Positions 18,039 through 25,620 of a DNA stretch of 39,580 nucleotides are shown here, in pieces. The notes below the pieces were generated by a model. The model had not been told where the DNA came from. It worked only from the letters and a program-made list of their open reading frames with translations, and made no database searches. Numbering within the stretch: position 1 is the first letter of the stretch; every line of letters starts with the position of its first letter. Origin of the DNA: Levilactobacillus zymae DSM 19395 (GTDB lineage Bacteria; Bacillota; Bacilli; Lactobacillales; Lactobacillaceae). A program made the translations under genes and the position numbers. The stretch covers positions 1 to 39,580 of the forward strand of contig NZ_AZDW01000005.1 of the NCBI RefSeq assembly GCF_001434115.1, written 5' to 3'.

Positions 18039-18069
18039 AGTATAAACTATCAAGTTAACTTGATAGCAA
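18039..18069 (-). promoter_or_regulatory. MerR-type promoter with 19-bp spacer and dyad operator
   Basis: On the minus strand -35 TTGCTA (18064-18069) and -10 TATACT (18039-18044) are separated by 19 bp. Almost the whole spacer is the perfect 20-bp palindrome CTATCAAGTTAACTTGATAG (18047-18066), which overlaps the -35. This is the classic architecture of promoters that MerR proteins untwist to activate, and it directly precedes the merR gene. Confidence 0.88.
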
Positions 18070-18090
18070 GCGATTAAACGATTTTTCATC

Positions 18091-18128
18091 AAAAAAACGG
18101 TTCACGCCACCAATGGGGGTGTGAACCG
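18091..18128 (-). terminator. Intrinsic terminator of the HAD hydrolase gene
   Basis: CGGTTCAC and GTGAACCG form an 8-bp stem; on the minus strand a run of seven Ts follows. It lies 10 bases beyond the HAD stop. Confidence 0.9.
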
Positions 18129-18138
18129 CGTTGTACGA

Positions 18139-18957
18139 TTATTCGGCAATTTTGAGTTGAAGGTAGTCGGCTAAGTAGTCGGCCATACCATCGTGGGCGT
18201 TATCTAACGGCGTAACGTCGTTGGCTAAGCCCTTGATAGTGGGCGTGGCGTTTTGCATGGCGACGCCCCAACCGGCGTAGTCCAGCATGGCGGCGTCGTT
18301 ATGTTCGTCCCCGAAGGCCACGATGTTTTGCCGTTGCACGTGGTAGTGGTGCGCCAGAATTTCCACCCCGGTGGCTTTTTGGACACCTTTGACGCCGAGT
18401 TCGACCACGGAATCCGGGCCGCCCCACGGTGCCGCGTCGATCTGGTCGCCAAAATTGTGTTGCAGATAGCTCAACAGGTGTTCTTGGTGGCTCCGAGCGA
18501 CCGCGATGGTCAGGCTGGTCGGGTTCTGGGTCAACGATTGGTGGTTTAAAATTTGATTACTCTGAAGGACTGACGGGAAGAAGCCGATTTCGCGGGGCTG
18601 ATCCTGCATGGCGAGAAACAGGTTCTTACCTTCGGCCGCCAGCATTTCGATACCGAGCTCACGTTGGTGACTGAGGAGGTCAAAGGCGATTTCTCGGTCG
18701 AACGTGTATTGATATTCTCCCGCCCAGTGGTGGTGGGGGATGTGGCCTAGGCTACCGTTGAAGTTGATCATCGGTCCGTCCAGGTGCAAGTCGTCGTAGA
18801 TGTCCGCCGAAAGCCGGTTGGGTCGACCGGTCACGATGCTGACCACGTGACCCGCTTCCCGCGCGGCGCGTAAGACAGTTTTGGTTTTCGGACTGAGCTG
18901 CGCCTGTTGATTCAGCGTCGTGCCGTCCAGATCTAGGGCAATTAACTTTCGTTCCAT
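18139..18957 (-). CDS. Cof-type HAD-IIB phosphatase
   Basis: This 272-residue haloacid dehalogenase-superfamily phosphatase is probably active on sugar phosphates, FMN or similar small phosphates. Motif I is LDLDGT with the nucleophile Asp near residue 9, motif II SIVTGRP, the motif III Lys lies near 190 in VELGVKGVQKATG, and motif IV is FGDEHNDAAML. A C2-type cap sits between motifs II and III. The ATG at 18957 is chosen over the GTG at 18966 because TGAGGTG sits just upstream. It is monocistronic, with a 29-bp near-palindrome directly before the ribosome site. Confidence 0.93.
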   Translation of the reverse strand: MERKLIALDLDGTTLNQQAQLSPKTKTVLRAAREAGHVVSIVTGRPNRLSADIYDDLHLDGPMINFNGSLGHIPHHHWAGEYQYTFDREIAFDLLSHQRELGIEMLAAEGKNLFLAMQDQPREIGFFPSVLQSNQILNHQSLTQNPTSLTIAVARSHQEHLLSYLQHNFGDQIDAAPWGGPDSVVELGVKGVQKATGVEILAHHYHVQRQNIVAFGDEHNDAAMLDYAGWGVAMQNATPTIKGLANDVTPLDNAHDGMADYLADYLQLKIAE

Positions 18958-18974
18958 TTTCCGCACACCTCACA

Positions 18975-19003
18975 AGATTAGAATGACTAAGTCTTTCTAA
19001 TCT
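18975..19003. promoter_or_regulatory. 29-bp near-perfect palindrome before the HAD gene
   Basis: The left arm AGATTAGAATGACT, a central A and the right arm AGTCTTTCTAATCT pair at 13 of 14 positions. It ends a few bases before the HAD ribosome site. It could be a repressor operator or, in RNA, a 5' hairpin that affects translation. Confidence 0.45.
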
Positions 19004-19061
19004 AACATAAACCCCGCGGGATTGCGACTATTTCTCCCTAGTGTGTCCCGCACGAAACGGG

Positions 19062-19130
19062 TATAATGGGAACGGTTGAATCCAGAAAAGTAGGATATAT
19101 GTAGAATACAAATAGTTAGTTGTAACTAAC
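19062..19130 (+). promoter_or_regulatory. Promoter -10 and leader repeat of the rsmF-like gene
   Basis: A perfect TATAAT at 19062-19067 has only a weak -35 (TAGTGT) at 17 bp. In the leader, GTTAGTT (19115-19121) and AACTAAC (19124-19130) form a tight inverted repeat just upstream of the ribosome site GGGAG. Confidence 0.5.
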
Positions 19131-19147
19131 AAGATGGGAGCATAACG

Positions 19148-20518
19148 GTGAATTTACCAGATGACTTTATAACCAAATATCAAGGGCTGTTGGGCGACGA
19201 CGCACCGGCCTTTTTCGCGAGTCTGACCACGGACGAGAACACGGCCGGCTACCGGGTCAATCCGCAACGGCAGGTGCCGGCGAAATTGACCGCCGCTCCC
19301 GGTGTCCCATATGCGCAGTGGGGGTACTTTGGTGGCGTCAAGGGCCGTAGCCTGGCCCACCAGAGCGGGACCGTCTACAGTCAGGAACCCAGCGCCATGT
19401 TTGTCGGGGCCACGGCGGCGCCCCAACCCGGTGAACGGGTCTTAGATCTCTGTGCGGCGCCCGGGGGCAAGACCACTCATTTGGCCAGTTACTTGCAGGG
19501 CCGCGGGCTGTTGGTGACCAACGAGATCAACCGGAAACGGGTGCGGGTCCTCGCCGAAAACGTGGAGCGCTTTGGGGTACCGAACGCCTTGATCCTCAAC
19601 GATTCACCGGACACGTTGAGTCCCGTTTTTCCCGACTTCTTCGATAAGGTCTTGGTCGACGCGCCGTGCTCGGGTGAAGGGATGTTCCGCAAGGACCCGG
19701 CGGCCATGGACTATTGGTCCCTCGACTACGTGCAGGACTGTGCGACCCGGCAACGGGAGATCCTAACGGAAGCCGTCAAGATGGTCAAACCCGGGGGGCA
19801 ACTGATCTACTCCACCTGCACGTTCGCGCCGGAAGAAGACGAACAGATGATGGCCTGGTTGGTCCAGACCTTCCCCGAGTTTTCCTTAGTCCCCGTTGCC
19901 AAGAGCGGGGGTGTGGTGGATGCCCGGCCGGACTGGGCCGATGGCAATCCGGACTTAGCCAAGGCCGCCCGGTTGTTCCCACAGTTGTTGCGTGGTGAGG
20001 GGCACTTTGTGGCCAAGCTCCAACGCGCGGCGGACGCTCCGGCGGGGAAGGCCAAGGGTCACGCTCAACTGGGCCAGAAGTTGTCTAGCGACCAGCGGCA
20101 ACTCTGGCAAGCCTTTGCCCAAGAAGTTCTGGGCACGGTGCCGGCCGGCGACTTGGTTACGGTCAAGGACCAGCTGTTCTTAGCCCCTAGCGACCTACCG
20201 GACCTGAAGCACGCGCACGTGTTCCGGCCGGGCCTGCACCTGGGGACCTTTAAGAAGAACCGGTTTGAACCGGCCTACGCCTTGGCGCTGGCGAGTGACC
20301 CGCAACACACGGCCCACACGCTGGCCATCGACCTCGATCAGTGGCAGCAGTGGGTCCACGGGGATGCGTTAACGCTGACTGCGGCCCCGGCCAAGGGCTG
20401 GTACCTGCTGACCTGTGACGCCCAACCCGTGGGCTTCGGCAAGGTCGTGGGCACGACCGTCAAGAATTTCTTCCCCAAGGGGTTGCGGTTTACGGTGTAC
20501 CCGGAAGACTTGTTGTAA
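19148..20518 (+). CDS. rsmF: RsmF-like 16S rRNA (cytosine-C5)-methyltransferase
   Basis: This 456-residue SAM-dependent NOL1/NOP2/Sun-family enzyme is predicted to methylate a cytosine of 16S rRNA. The SAM site is VLDLCAAPGGKTTHLA at about 97-112. Motif IV is VDAPCSGEGMFRKDP at about 170-184, and the catalytic Cys is in YSTCTFAPEEDE at about 223-234. The C-terminal part, ending with VGFGKVVGTTVKNFFPKGLRF, resembles the RNA-binding PUA-like domain of RsmF/YebU. The GTG start at 19148 is seven bases after GGGAG. The exact target cytosine cannot be read from sequence; some Gram-positive homologues modify several positions. Confidence 0.92.
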   Translation: MNLPDDFITKYQGLLGDDAPAFFASLTTDENTAGYRVNPQRQVPAKLTAAPGVPYAQWGYFGGVKGRSLAHQSGTVYSQEPSAMFVGATAAPQPGERVLDLCAAPGGKTTHLASYLQGRGLLVTNEINRKRVRVLAENVERFGVPNALILNDSPDTLSPVFPDFFDKVLVDAPCSGEGMFRKDPAAMDYWSLDYVQDCATRQREILTEAVKMVKPGGQLIYSTCTFAPEEDEQMMAWLVQTFPEFSLVPVAKSGGVVDARPDWADGNPDLAKAARLFPQLLRGEGHFVAKLQRAADAPAGKAKGHAQLGQKLSSDQRQLWQAFAQEVLGTVPAGDLVTVKDQLFLAPSDLPDLKHAHVFRPGLHLGTFKKNRFEPAYALALASDPQHTAHTLAIDLDQWQQWVHGDALTLTAAPAKGWYLLTCDAQPVGFGKVVGTTVKNFFPKGLRFTVYPEDLL

Positions 20519-20542
20519 CCTAGAAATCAGATATATTGCTAA

Positions 20543-20588
20543 AAATCCGACCAGACTGATGAGAATTCAGCGACCTGGTCGGATTTTT
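20543..20588. terminator. Bidirectional terminator after the rsmF-like gene
   Basis: AAATCCGACCAG and CTGGTCGGATTTTTT form a 12-bp stem. The A-rich left flank also makes a T-run for the convergent minus-strand gene ending at 20624. Confidence 0.92.
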
Positions 20589-20623
20589 TCGATGGTAATG
20601 AGACGCAATTGCTGACCCTAACC

Positions 20624-21160
20624 CTAATAACCGTCGTCATGCGTGGTCGGCAGGGTCAAGGGCAGTTCGGCGAGCCGGTGATGATCCCAGAGGGTCACGT
20701 CCAGCTGACGGGCGGCCGCGCGCAGTTCGGCGGAGATGGGATGGGTGGTGGCGATGATGACCTGGTCTAAATAGAGGCTGGTCAACGCCCGCGCGTTTTT
20801 CTGCATCTCCGTTAAGGTCAGTTCGCCGCAGCAGTTAAACCCGAGGCGATACCCGCGCAGCTCCGCGGTAAAACTCAGTTTGCAGCGGGAATTGGGGCGA
20901 ATGTTCGCGTAGCCCAGCCAGGCCAGTTGGCGGACCAGCCGTTTCTCCAGGTCGGTCCCGCGCAGAAAAATGTCGGTATGGTAGGGCTGGATGGGCTTCA
21001 CCCAACGCACGTGTTTCCGCCAACGCTCAAAGCCCCAGCCAATGGCGACGACCAAAACGATTTGTAAGATGACTTGCCAATGCATGACGGCCAGGATGAA
21101 GATGAAGGCGACCACCAGGGTGCCCAGCAGACTGCCGGCTAATCCAAATAAGTATCCCAT
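20624..21160 (-). CDS. Membrane-anchored protein with degenerate Mrr-like domain
   Basis: This 178-residue protein has two hydrophobic segments (about 4-22 and 26-44), a basic linker, and a soluble domain at about 62-168. The soluble part resembles the restriction-endonuclease-like (Mrr_cat) fold: RGTDLEKRLVRQLAWLGYANI as the opening helix, a central strand, then DQVIIATTHPISAELRAAARQL and VTLWDHHRLAEL as the usual closing elements. The catalytic Asp and the QxK core are not recognisable; NCC stands where QxK is expected. It may therefore be a non-cleaving DNA- or nucleotide-binding relative. The ATG at 21160 follows GGGGGAA. The domain assignment is by pattern only. Confidence 0.55.
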   Translation of the reverse strand: MGYLFGLAGSLLGTLVVAFIFILAVMHWQVILQIVLVVAIGWGFERWRKHVRWVKPIQPYHTDIFLRGTDLEKRLVRQLAWLGYANIRPNSRCKLSFTAELRGYRLGFNCCGELTLTEMQKNARALTSLYLDQVIIATTHPISAELRAAARQLDVTLWDHHRLAELPLTLPTTHDDGY

Positions 21161-21197
21161 TTAATAATTTCCCCCAAAATAGTGTTGTAGATAGAAA

Positions 21198-21233
21198 ACG
21201 ACCAAGGCACCCGGAATGGGCGACCTTGGTCGT
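21198..21233 (-). terminator. Terminator of the mevalonate operon
   Basis: ACGACCAAGG and CCTTGGTCGT form a perfect 10-bp stem. On the minus strand it is followed by a short T-rich tract, seven bases past the fni stop. Confidence 0.88.
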
Positions 21234-21239
21234 GTCAGT

Positions 21240-22274
21240 TTAGATTAAGTGGCGCTGTTGCCGGTAACTTTCGAGTTCCGGCGAGAACAGTAACGGTTGG
21301 CGCTGCAACTCGCGGATGGTTTTGACGCCGAGCAGCGTCATGATGGTGCGCAGGCCGGTCTGCCAGTCAAAAAGCAACTGCACCGTGGTGGCTTCGTCGG
21401 TCTTCAGCAGGCTGTGCAGGATCTGCCCGGCACTGCCGACCACCGTGGCCCCCAGCGCAAACGCCTTGGCGATGTCTAACGGGTTGCGAATTCCGCCGGT
21501 GGCGATTGTGGTCAGGTCCGGTACCCGTTGGGCCTCCAAGAGGGATTCGACGGTGGTTTGGCCCCAACCGGTTAGGTAATCAAATTCCTTGGCGGGGCGA
21601 CGGAAGTTTTCGATGGTCGCAAAGTTGGTCCCGCCGCGGCCGCCGAGATCGACGTAACGTACGCCCACGCTGACCAGTTGGGCCAACGTTTCGTGCGCCA
21701 TGCCGAAGCCGACTTCCTTGACGATGACCGGAACGTCTAAGGCCGCCACGGTCTCGCCGATGCTGTCGAGCCAGTGGAAGCTGCGGTCGCCCTCGGGCAT
21801 CACCAGTTCTTGCGCGGTGTTAACGTGCAACTCTAAGGCGTCCGCTGCCAAGAGGTCCACGACCCGTTTGGCTTGGGCCACGGTGTGTCCGGCGCCCAGG
21901 TTGGCGAAGACCAGACCGTCGGGATTATTTTCCCGCAGGGGTGTGAAGGTCGCGATGGCGCTGTCGTCCTGTAAGGCGATGCTTTGCGACCCGCTGGCCA
22001 CAGCCAACCCGGTCTGAGCGGCGATGCGGCCCAATTGGGCGTTGACCTCACCCGTGCGGGGACTGCCCCCGGTCATGGCCTCAATCAACAGGGGCATCGG
22101 TAACGTTAACGGGCCCAGCTTGGTGGTCAGATCCGTGTCCGCCACGGCCATTTCGGGGAGACTTTGGTGCACGAACCGTAGTTGGTCAAATTGACTGGTC
22201 GCTTGCGGCGTATAGAATTTCTCAGCTAAAGAGAGGTGTTCGTCCTTGCGGTGGGCGTGGCGTGACAGTACCAT
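21240..22274 (-). CDS. fni: Type 2 isopentenyl-diphosphate delta-isomerase
   Basis: This 344-residue FMN-dependent isomerase interconverts isopentenyl and dimethylallyl diphosphate. The N-terminal [10 protein letters not shown] is the family signature. [29 protein letters not shown] [28 protein letters not shown] and the FMN phosphate-binding [12 protein letters not shown] are all present. The ATG at 22274 follows AAGGAGC, which overlaps the pmk stop; a TTG-initiated extension to 22295 is unlikely. It is the last gene of the mvk-mvaD-pmk-fni operon and supplies the starter unit for undecaprenyl and quinone-type lipids. Confidence 0.95.
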   Translation of the reverse strand: MVLSRHAHRKDEHLSLAEKFYTPQATSQFDQLRFVHQSLPEMAVADTDLTTKLGPLTLPMPLLIEAMTGGSPRTGEVNAQLGRIAAQTGLAVASGSQSIALQDDSAIATFTPLRENNPDGLVFANLGAGHTVAQAKRVVDLLAADALELHVNTAQELVMPEGDRSFHWLDSIGETVAALDVPVIVKEVGFGMAHETLAQLVSVGVRYVDLGGRGGTNFATIENFRRPAKEFDYLTGWGQTTVESLLEAQRVPDLTTIATGGIRNPLDIAKAFALGATVVGSAGQILHSLLKTDEATTVQLLFDWQTGLRTIMTLLGVKTIRELQRQPLLFSPELESYRQQRHLI

Positions 22275-22287
22275 AGCGGTTTGCTCC

Positions 22288-23361
22288 TTATTCAATAACG
22301 TTGTGGACGTTTAATTTCAGCGGTTCGATGCCGCGTTGTTCCCAATCGTGTAAGAGGTGCGCGAGGTCCTTAGCGGCGTCGATGATCACGATGCCGCAAT
22401 CCCCGCCGCCGGCCCCGGAAGACTTGGCCGCGCCGCCGAGTTCGACGGCCGTGTCACACATGGTCTTGAGTAACTTGGTCTCGATGGTGACGTGGCTGAG
22501 GTGAGCCAACTGGTTCAAGAGTTGCCGGTTGACGGTGATCTCGTGTTGGATGGCGGTCAAATCACCATCGTGAAAGCCTTGGATCATCCGGTGCAGGCAG
22601 TCGCGACTATCCTCCAGAAAGGCGCGGTAGTTGCGGCGTTGCGTGGCCTTGAACAGGGCGATGCGGTCGACTAAATGCGAGGTCGACGCAGGGGTGCCCG
22701 TCCAGCCGATCATGAGGCGCAGGGGGGCGGGCGGCGTCAGCAGCTCGATCTGTAACCCGGGCCAGTCGGTATTCAACAGGTCGGTCAGACTAAGTTCACG
22801 GCGCGCGGAGGCTAACCAGTCGCGGTCAAAGGCGCGGTAGGCGATCCAGCCGCCGTAGACGGAAGCCGCGATGTCGCCTAGCGAGCCGTTGCCCTGGACG
22901 TCCAAATGCGCGATGGCGGCCAGCTTGAAGAGTTGGTCTTTACTCAATTGGATGTCGTAGAACTGGCAGAGGGCCTTGACGGTGGCCACGGTCACCGCGG
23001 CCGAAGAGCCCAGCCCGTATTTTTTACCGTCGGCACTATCCAAATCACTGTTAACGTTTAAATGGTAGATGCCCAGCGGTTTGCCCAGTGATTGGGCGTA
23101 TTGTTCGGTCAGGTGAATGGCCGATAAAATGTAGTGGAAGGGATTATCCCGGTTGTCAAAAACCAGTTCGCTTCCCTGGCGTTGCCAGTAGAGGGAATTC
23201 TCTTGGTATTGTTTGGAAGCGATGCGGCCGTAATCGTGGCTGGGTTCGATGGTCACCGTCACGAATTGGTTCAACGCAACGATAATGGCCGGATAGCCCG
23301 GTTCGACAACGGCGTATTCGCCGGCAATATAGAGTTTTCCGGGTGCTTGGGCGGAAATCAA
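22288..23361 (-). CDS. pmk: Phosphomevalonate kinase
   Basis: This 357-residue GHMP kinase phosphorylates mevalonate-5-phosphate. It begins [21 protein letters not shown], the conserved N-terminal substrate motif. The ATP loop is [18 protein letters not shown], and the C-terminal GHMP motif is [15 protein letters not shown] placed the start at TTG 23361, eight bases after AGAAGGGA, because no ATG precedes the conserved motif; GTG at 23385 lacks a site. The weak TTG may lower its level relative to the flanking genes. It lies 76 bases after mvaD and 13 bases before fni in the operon. Confidence 0.93.
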   Translation of the reverse strand: MISAQAPGKLYIAGEYAVVEPGYPAIIVALNQFVTVTIEPSHDYGRIASKQYQENSLYWQRQGSELVFDNRDNPFHYILSAIHLTEQYAQSLGKPLGIYHLNVNSDLDSADGKKYGLGSSAAVTVATVKALCQFYDIQLSKDQLFKLAAIAHLDVQGNGSLGDIAASVYGGWIAYRAFDRDWLASARRELSLTDLLNTDWPGLQIELLTPPAPLRLMIGWTGTPASTSHLVDRIALFKATQRRNYRAFLEDSRDCLHRMIQGFHDGDLTAIQHEITVNRQLLNQLAHLSHVTIETKLLKTMCDTAVELGGAAKSSGAGGGDCGIVIIDAAKDLAHLLHDWEQRGIEPLKLNVHNVIE

Positions 23362-23437
23362 AAAATCAGGTCCCTTCTGCGACACAGTGTCGCCAATAGA
23401 TAGATAAGTTTGTAAATTTTAATGAAGCTGACCGGCA

Positions 23438-24412
23438 CTACCGCCAGCTGAGTCCCGGGCCGGGATGGGCCACGATGACTTGTTCGGCGCCTAAATCTTG
23501 GCGGAATCGGGCGGTAATGGCGGGGAGGTCGGCGACCTGACAGAAAATCTTGAGGTTGGGACCGGCGTCTAACGTGTAGTAGCAGGCCACCCCGGCCGCG
23601 CGTAGGTCGCGCACCGTTTGCATGGCCTGCAGGGTCGCCCCGTTGAAGTAGCTGTAGGCGGGGTCGGCACTCAGGGTCAACGCGTGCATCCGCATGGCGT
23701 TGGTCTCTAAGATCTCGCCGACCGTGGTGAAGTCCTGGTCCAAAATCGCGGGTTTGATGGCAGCCAAGTCGTGGGCCACGACTTGTTTCCAAGCGGGGTA
23801 GTAGGGCGACGTGGCCACGCTGGTTTGCATGCCCTGCCGCGAACTGACCTTCTTGCGGTGCGCGTCTAAGACCAACGCAACCATGGCGACCGGCCAGGTG
23901 ACCGATTCGACCAGGGGTTCGGCGTACGAACTGGCGTCGTCGTGACCGGCGTGCCACTCGACGAACCCGCCAAAGATCGACCGGGTGGCCGAACCGGACC
24001 CGCGCCGCGCGAGCCGGGAGAGGTCGCGGGAACTCAGGTCTAAGCCGGCCGCGCGACTGGCGGCCCCGGCCAACGCCGCAAAAGCGGAGGCCGAAGAGGC
24101 GAGGCCCGCCGCCATGGGCACGTGGTTGGTGGAACTGACCCGCGCAAATGTGGGACGGTCGGCTTGAGTGCGCACTAAGTCGAGCACGTGGCGGACTTTG
24201 CGGCTCGCGTGCTCGTCGAGGCGGACTTGGTTGACGGTGACTTGGTCGGCCGTTAAGGTCGGGTCAAAGGCCACCGTGGTGTCCGTATAAAATTGGTCAA
24301 GGGTTAAGGATAAACTGCTGGTTTGGGGCAACATCAACGTGGCGTCGGCCTTGCCCCAGTACTTGACCAGCGCAATGTTGGTGTGGGCCCGTGCGGTGAC
24401 GGCTGTGGTCAT
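23438..24412 (-). CDS. mvaD: Diphosphomevalonate decarboxylase
   Basis: This 324-residue GHMP-family enzyme carries out ATP-dependent decarboxylation of mevalonate diphosphate to isopentenyl diphosphate. ARAHTNIALVKYWGKAD is the N-terminal signature with the substrate-binding Tyr-Trp-Gly-Lys. VPMAAGLASSASAFAALAGA is the phosphate loop, and LDAGPNLKIF lies near the C-terminus with the catalytic Asp. The start is the second of two tandem ATGs (24412), seven bases after AGGAGG. The first ATG overlaps the mvk stop as ATGA, which indicates translational coupling. The long upstream in-frame extension inside mvk is not coding. Confidence 0.95.
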   Translation of the reverse strand: MTTAVTARAHTNIALVKYWGKADATLMLPQTSSLSLTLDQFYTDTTVAFDPTLTADQVTVNQVRLDEHASRKVRHVLDLVRTQADRPTFARVSSTNHVPMAAGLASSASAFAALAGAASRAAGLDLSSRDLSRLARRGSGSATRSIFGGFVEWHAGHDDASSYAEPLVESVTWPVAMVALVLDAHRKKVSSRQGMQTSVATSPYYPAWKQVVAHDLAAIKPAILDQDFTTVGEILETNAMRMHALTLSADPAYSYFNGATLQAMQTVRDLRAAGVACYYTLDAGPNLKIFCQVADLPAITARFRQDLGAEQVIVAHPGPGLSWR

Positions 24413-25356
24413 CATGCTTCCTCCTTGTGGTGAAAGGTTTCGGTCCAGGTGGCCGTGGCGCCCGCCGCTAAAACGGCTTGCTGGACGCGCTTGGCCCCGG
24501 CCCTGGTGGCACACAGGGCGATGAGGCAACCGCCCATACCGCCCCCCGTTAGTTTAGCGCCTAAAGCACCGGCTTGCAACGCAACTTGGATCAAATGGTC
24601 TAGTTCGGGCGAACTGACACCTAACCCGGCTAATTGGGCCTGCGCCTGGGTCAGCGCGCCACCGAGTTCGGTGATGGCGCCGGTCGCTAAGTAATCGCGC
24701 GCGGCGTAGGTCAGTTCTCCCAACCGGTCGATCTGGCGGGTGGTAACCTGCGGAAAGACCGTTTTACGCCGGGCGACGGCCGCAACGGCTTGGCCGGTCT
24801 GGCCCTTGACGCCGCTGTCGGCGATCACCAGGTAGCCGTCGAGGTTGAAGGGAATTTGGCTGATGGCCTGGTGCGGTAACAGCCAAATCGGGGTGGCCGA
24901 GCTGGCCGTGGCCGCATCGATGCCGCTGGGATGACCGTGGGTGATCTTTTCGGCGATCGCCGCGGTGTCCAATAAGGTTTCGCGTGTTAAGGGGTGGTCA
25001 AAAAAGTCGTACATGGCCCGGGTAATGGCCACGGCGACGGCCGCCGAGGACCCCATGCCCCGTTCGGCGGGTAAATCACTACTGATGGCCATGTGAAACG
25101 GGGTGTTGTGCCCGTGGAACCGGTCCAGTAACGTGGCAATCAGCTGGACTTCGCCGGCCAGATGGTGGTTGAGTTGAGCGATGGGCCCGTCAAAGTAGCG
25201 ACTGGCCATGGTTTGCCCGCTGGGAATGGCGGTCATGGTCACCCGGGTGGTGACTGAGGGGAGCGGGAGTGCAATGGCCGGCTGACCATAGACGACGCTG
25301 TGATCCCCGAGGAGAATAATTTTGGCATTACTGATACCTTTGCCCGTTCTACCCAA
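24412..25356 (-). CDS. mvk: Mevalonate kinase
   Basis: This GHMP kinase of about 314 residues performs the first step of the operon's pathway, mevalonate to mevalonate-5-phosphate. GISNAKIILLGDHSVVYGQPAIALP is the N-terminal block (the more usual residue after LLG is Glu). The ATP loop is ERGMGSSAAVAVA at about 98-110, and motif 3 is AKLTGGGMGGCLIAL. No ATG precedes the conserved block; TTG at 25356 gives the expected N-terminus, but its ribosome site is poor, so the exact start is uncertain. It heads the operon and is divergent from dinG. Confidence 0.94.
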   Translation of the reverse strand: MGRTGKGISNAKIILLGDHSVVYGQPAIALPLPSVTTRVTMTAIPSGQTMASRYFDGPIAQLNHHLAGEVQLIATLLDRFHGHNTPFHMAISSDLPAERGMGSSAAVAVAITRAMYDFFDHPLTRETLLDTAAIAEKITHGHPSGIDAATASSATPIWLLPHQAISQIPFNLDGYLVIADSGVKGQTGQAVAAVARRKTVFPQVTTRQIDRLGELTYAARDYLATGAITELGGALTQAQAQLAGLGVSSPELDHLIQVALQAGALGAKLTGGGMGGCLIALCATRAGAKRVQQAVLAAGATATWTETFHHKEEA

Positions 25357-25620
25357 ACTAATCGCTCGCTTTCTTCTTCGAATTAATCTACCAGAATATC
25401 ATACTCTACTGATTGTTATTGCGCTAGTTTTGCCGGTCAAAATCGTAAAAAGTGTCAAAAATTAACGTTTTCTATAAGATTTCGGTGGCCGGTGGCGCGG
25501 GGCTGACCGGAAAATTTACCAGCCACGGGCTTTGGCGGCCAGATGCGTAGCGTTGGGGTGCAAAGTGGTGTATCATAGTGCCAGTTATAATCGCATTTGT
25601 GCAGAAATTGGTGAGCAGAC
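25357..25620. other. Divergent intergenic region mvk/dinG
   Basis: There is no gene in these 264 bases. On the minus strand TTGACC and TAACAA at 16-bp spacing could serve mvk. On the plus strand TATAAT near 25586-25591 is a candidate -10 for dinG with no good -35. No terminator or repeat stands out. Confidence 0.4.

Noticed and set aside
23358-23957. 199-codon minus-strand frame overlapping the end of mvaD
   Set aside because: It overlaps mvaD in another frame and its Arg/His/Gly-rich product matches no family. The mvaD C-terminus is well conserved.
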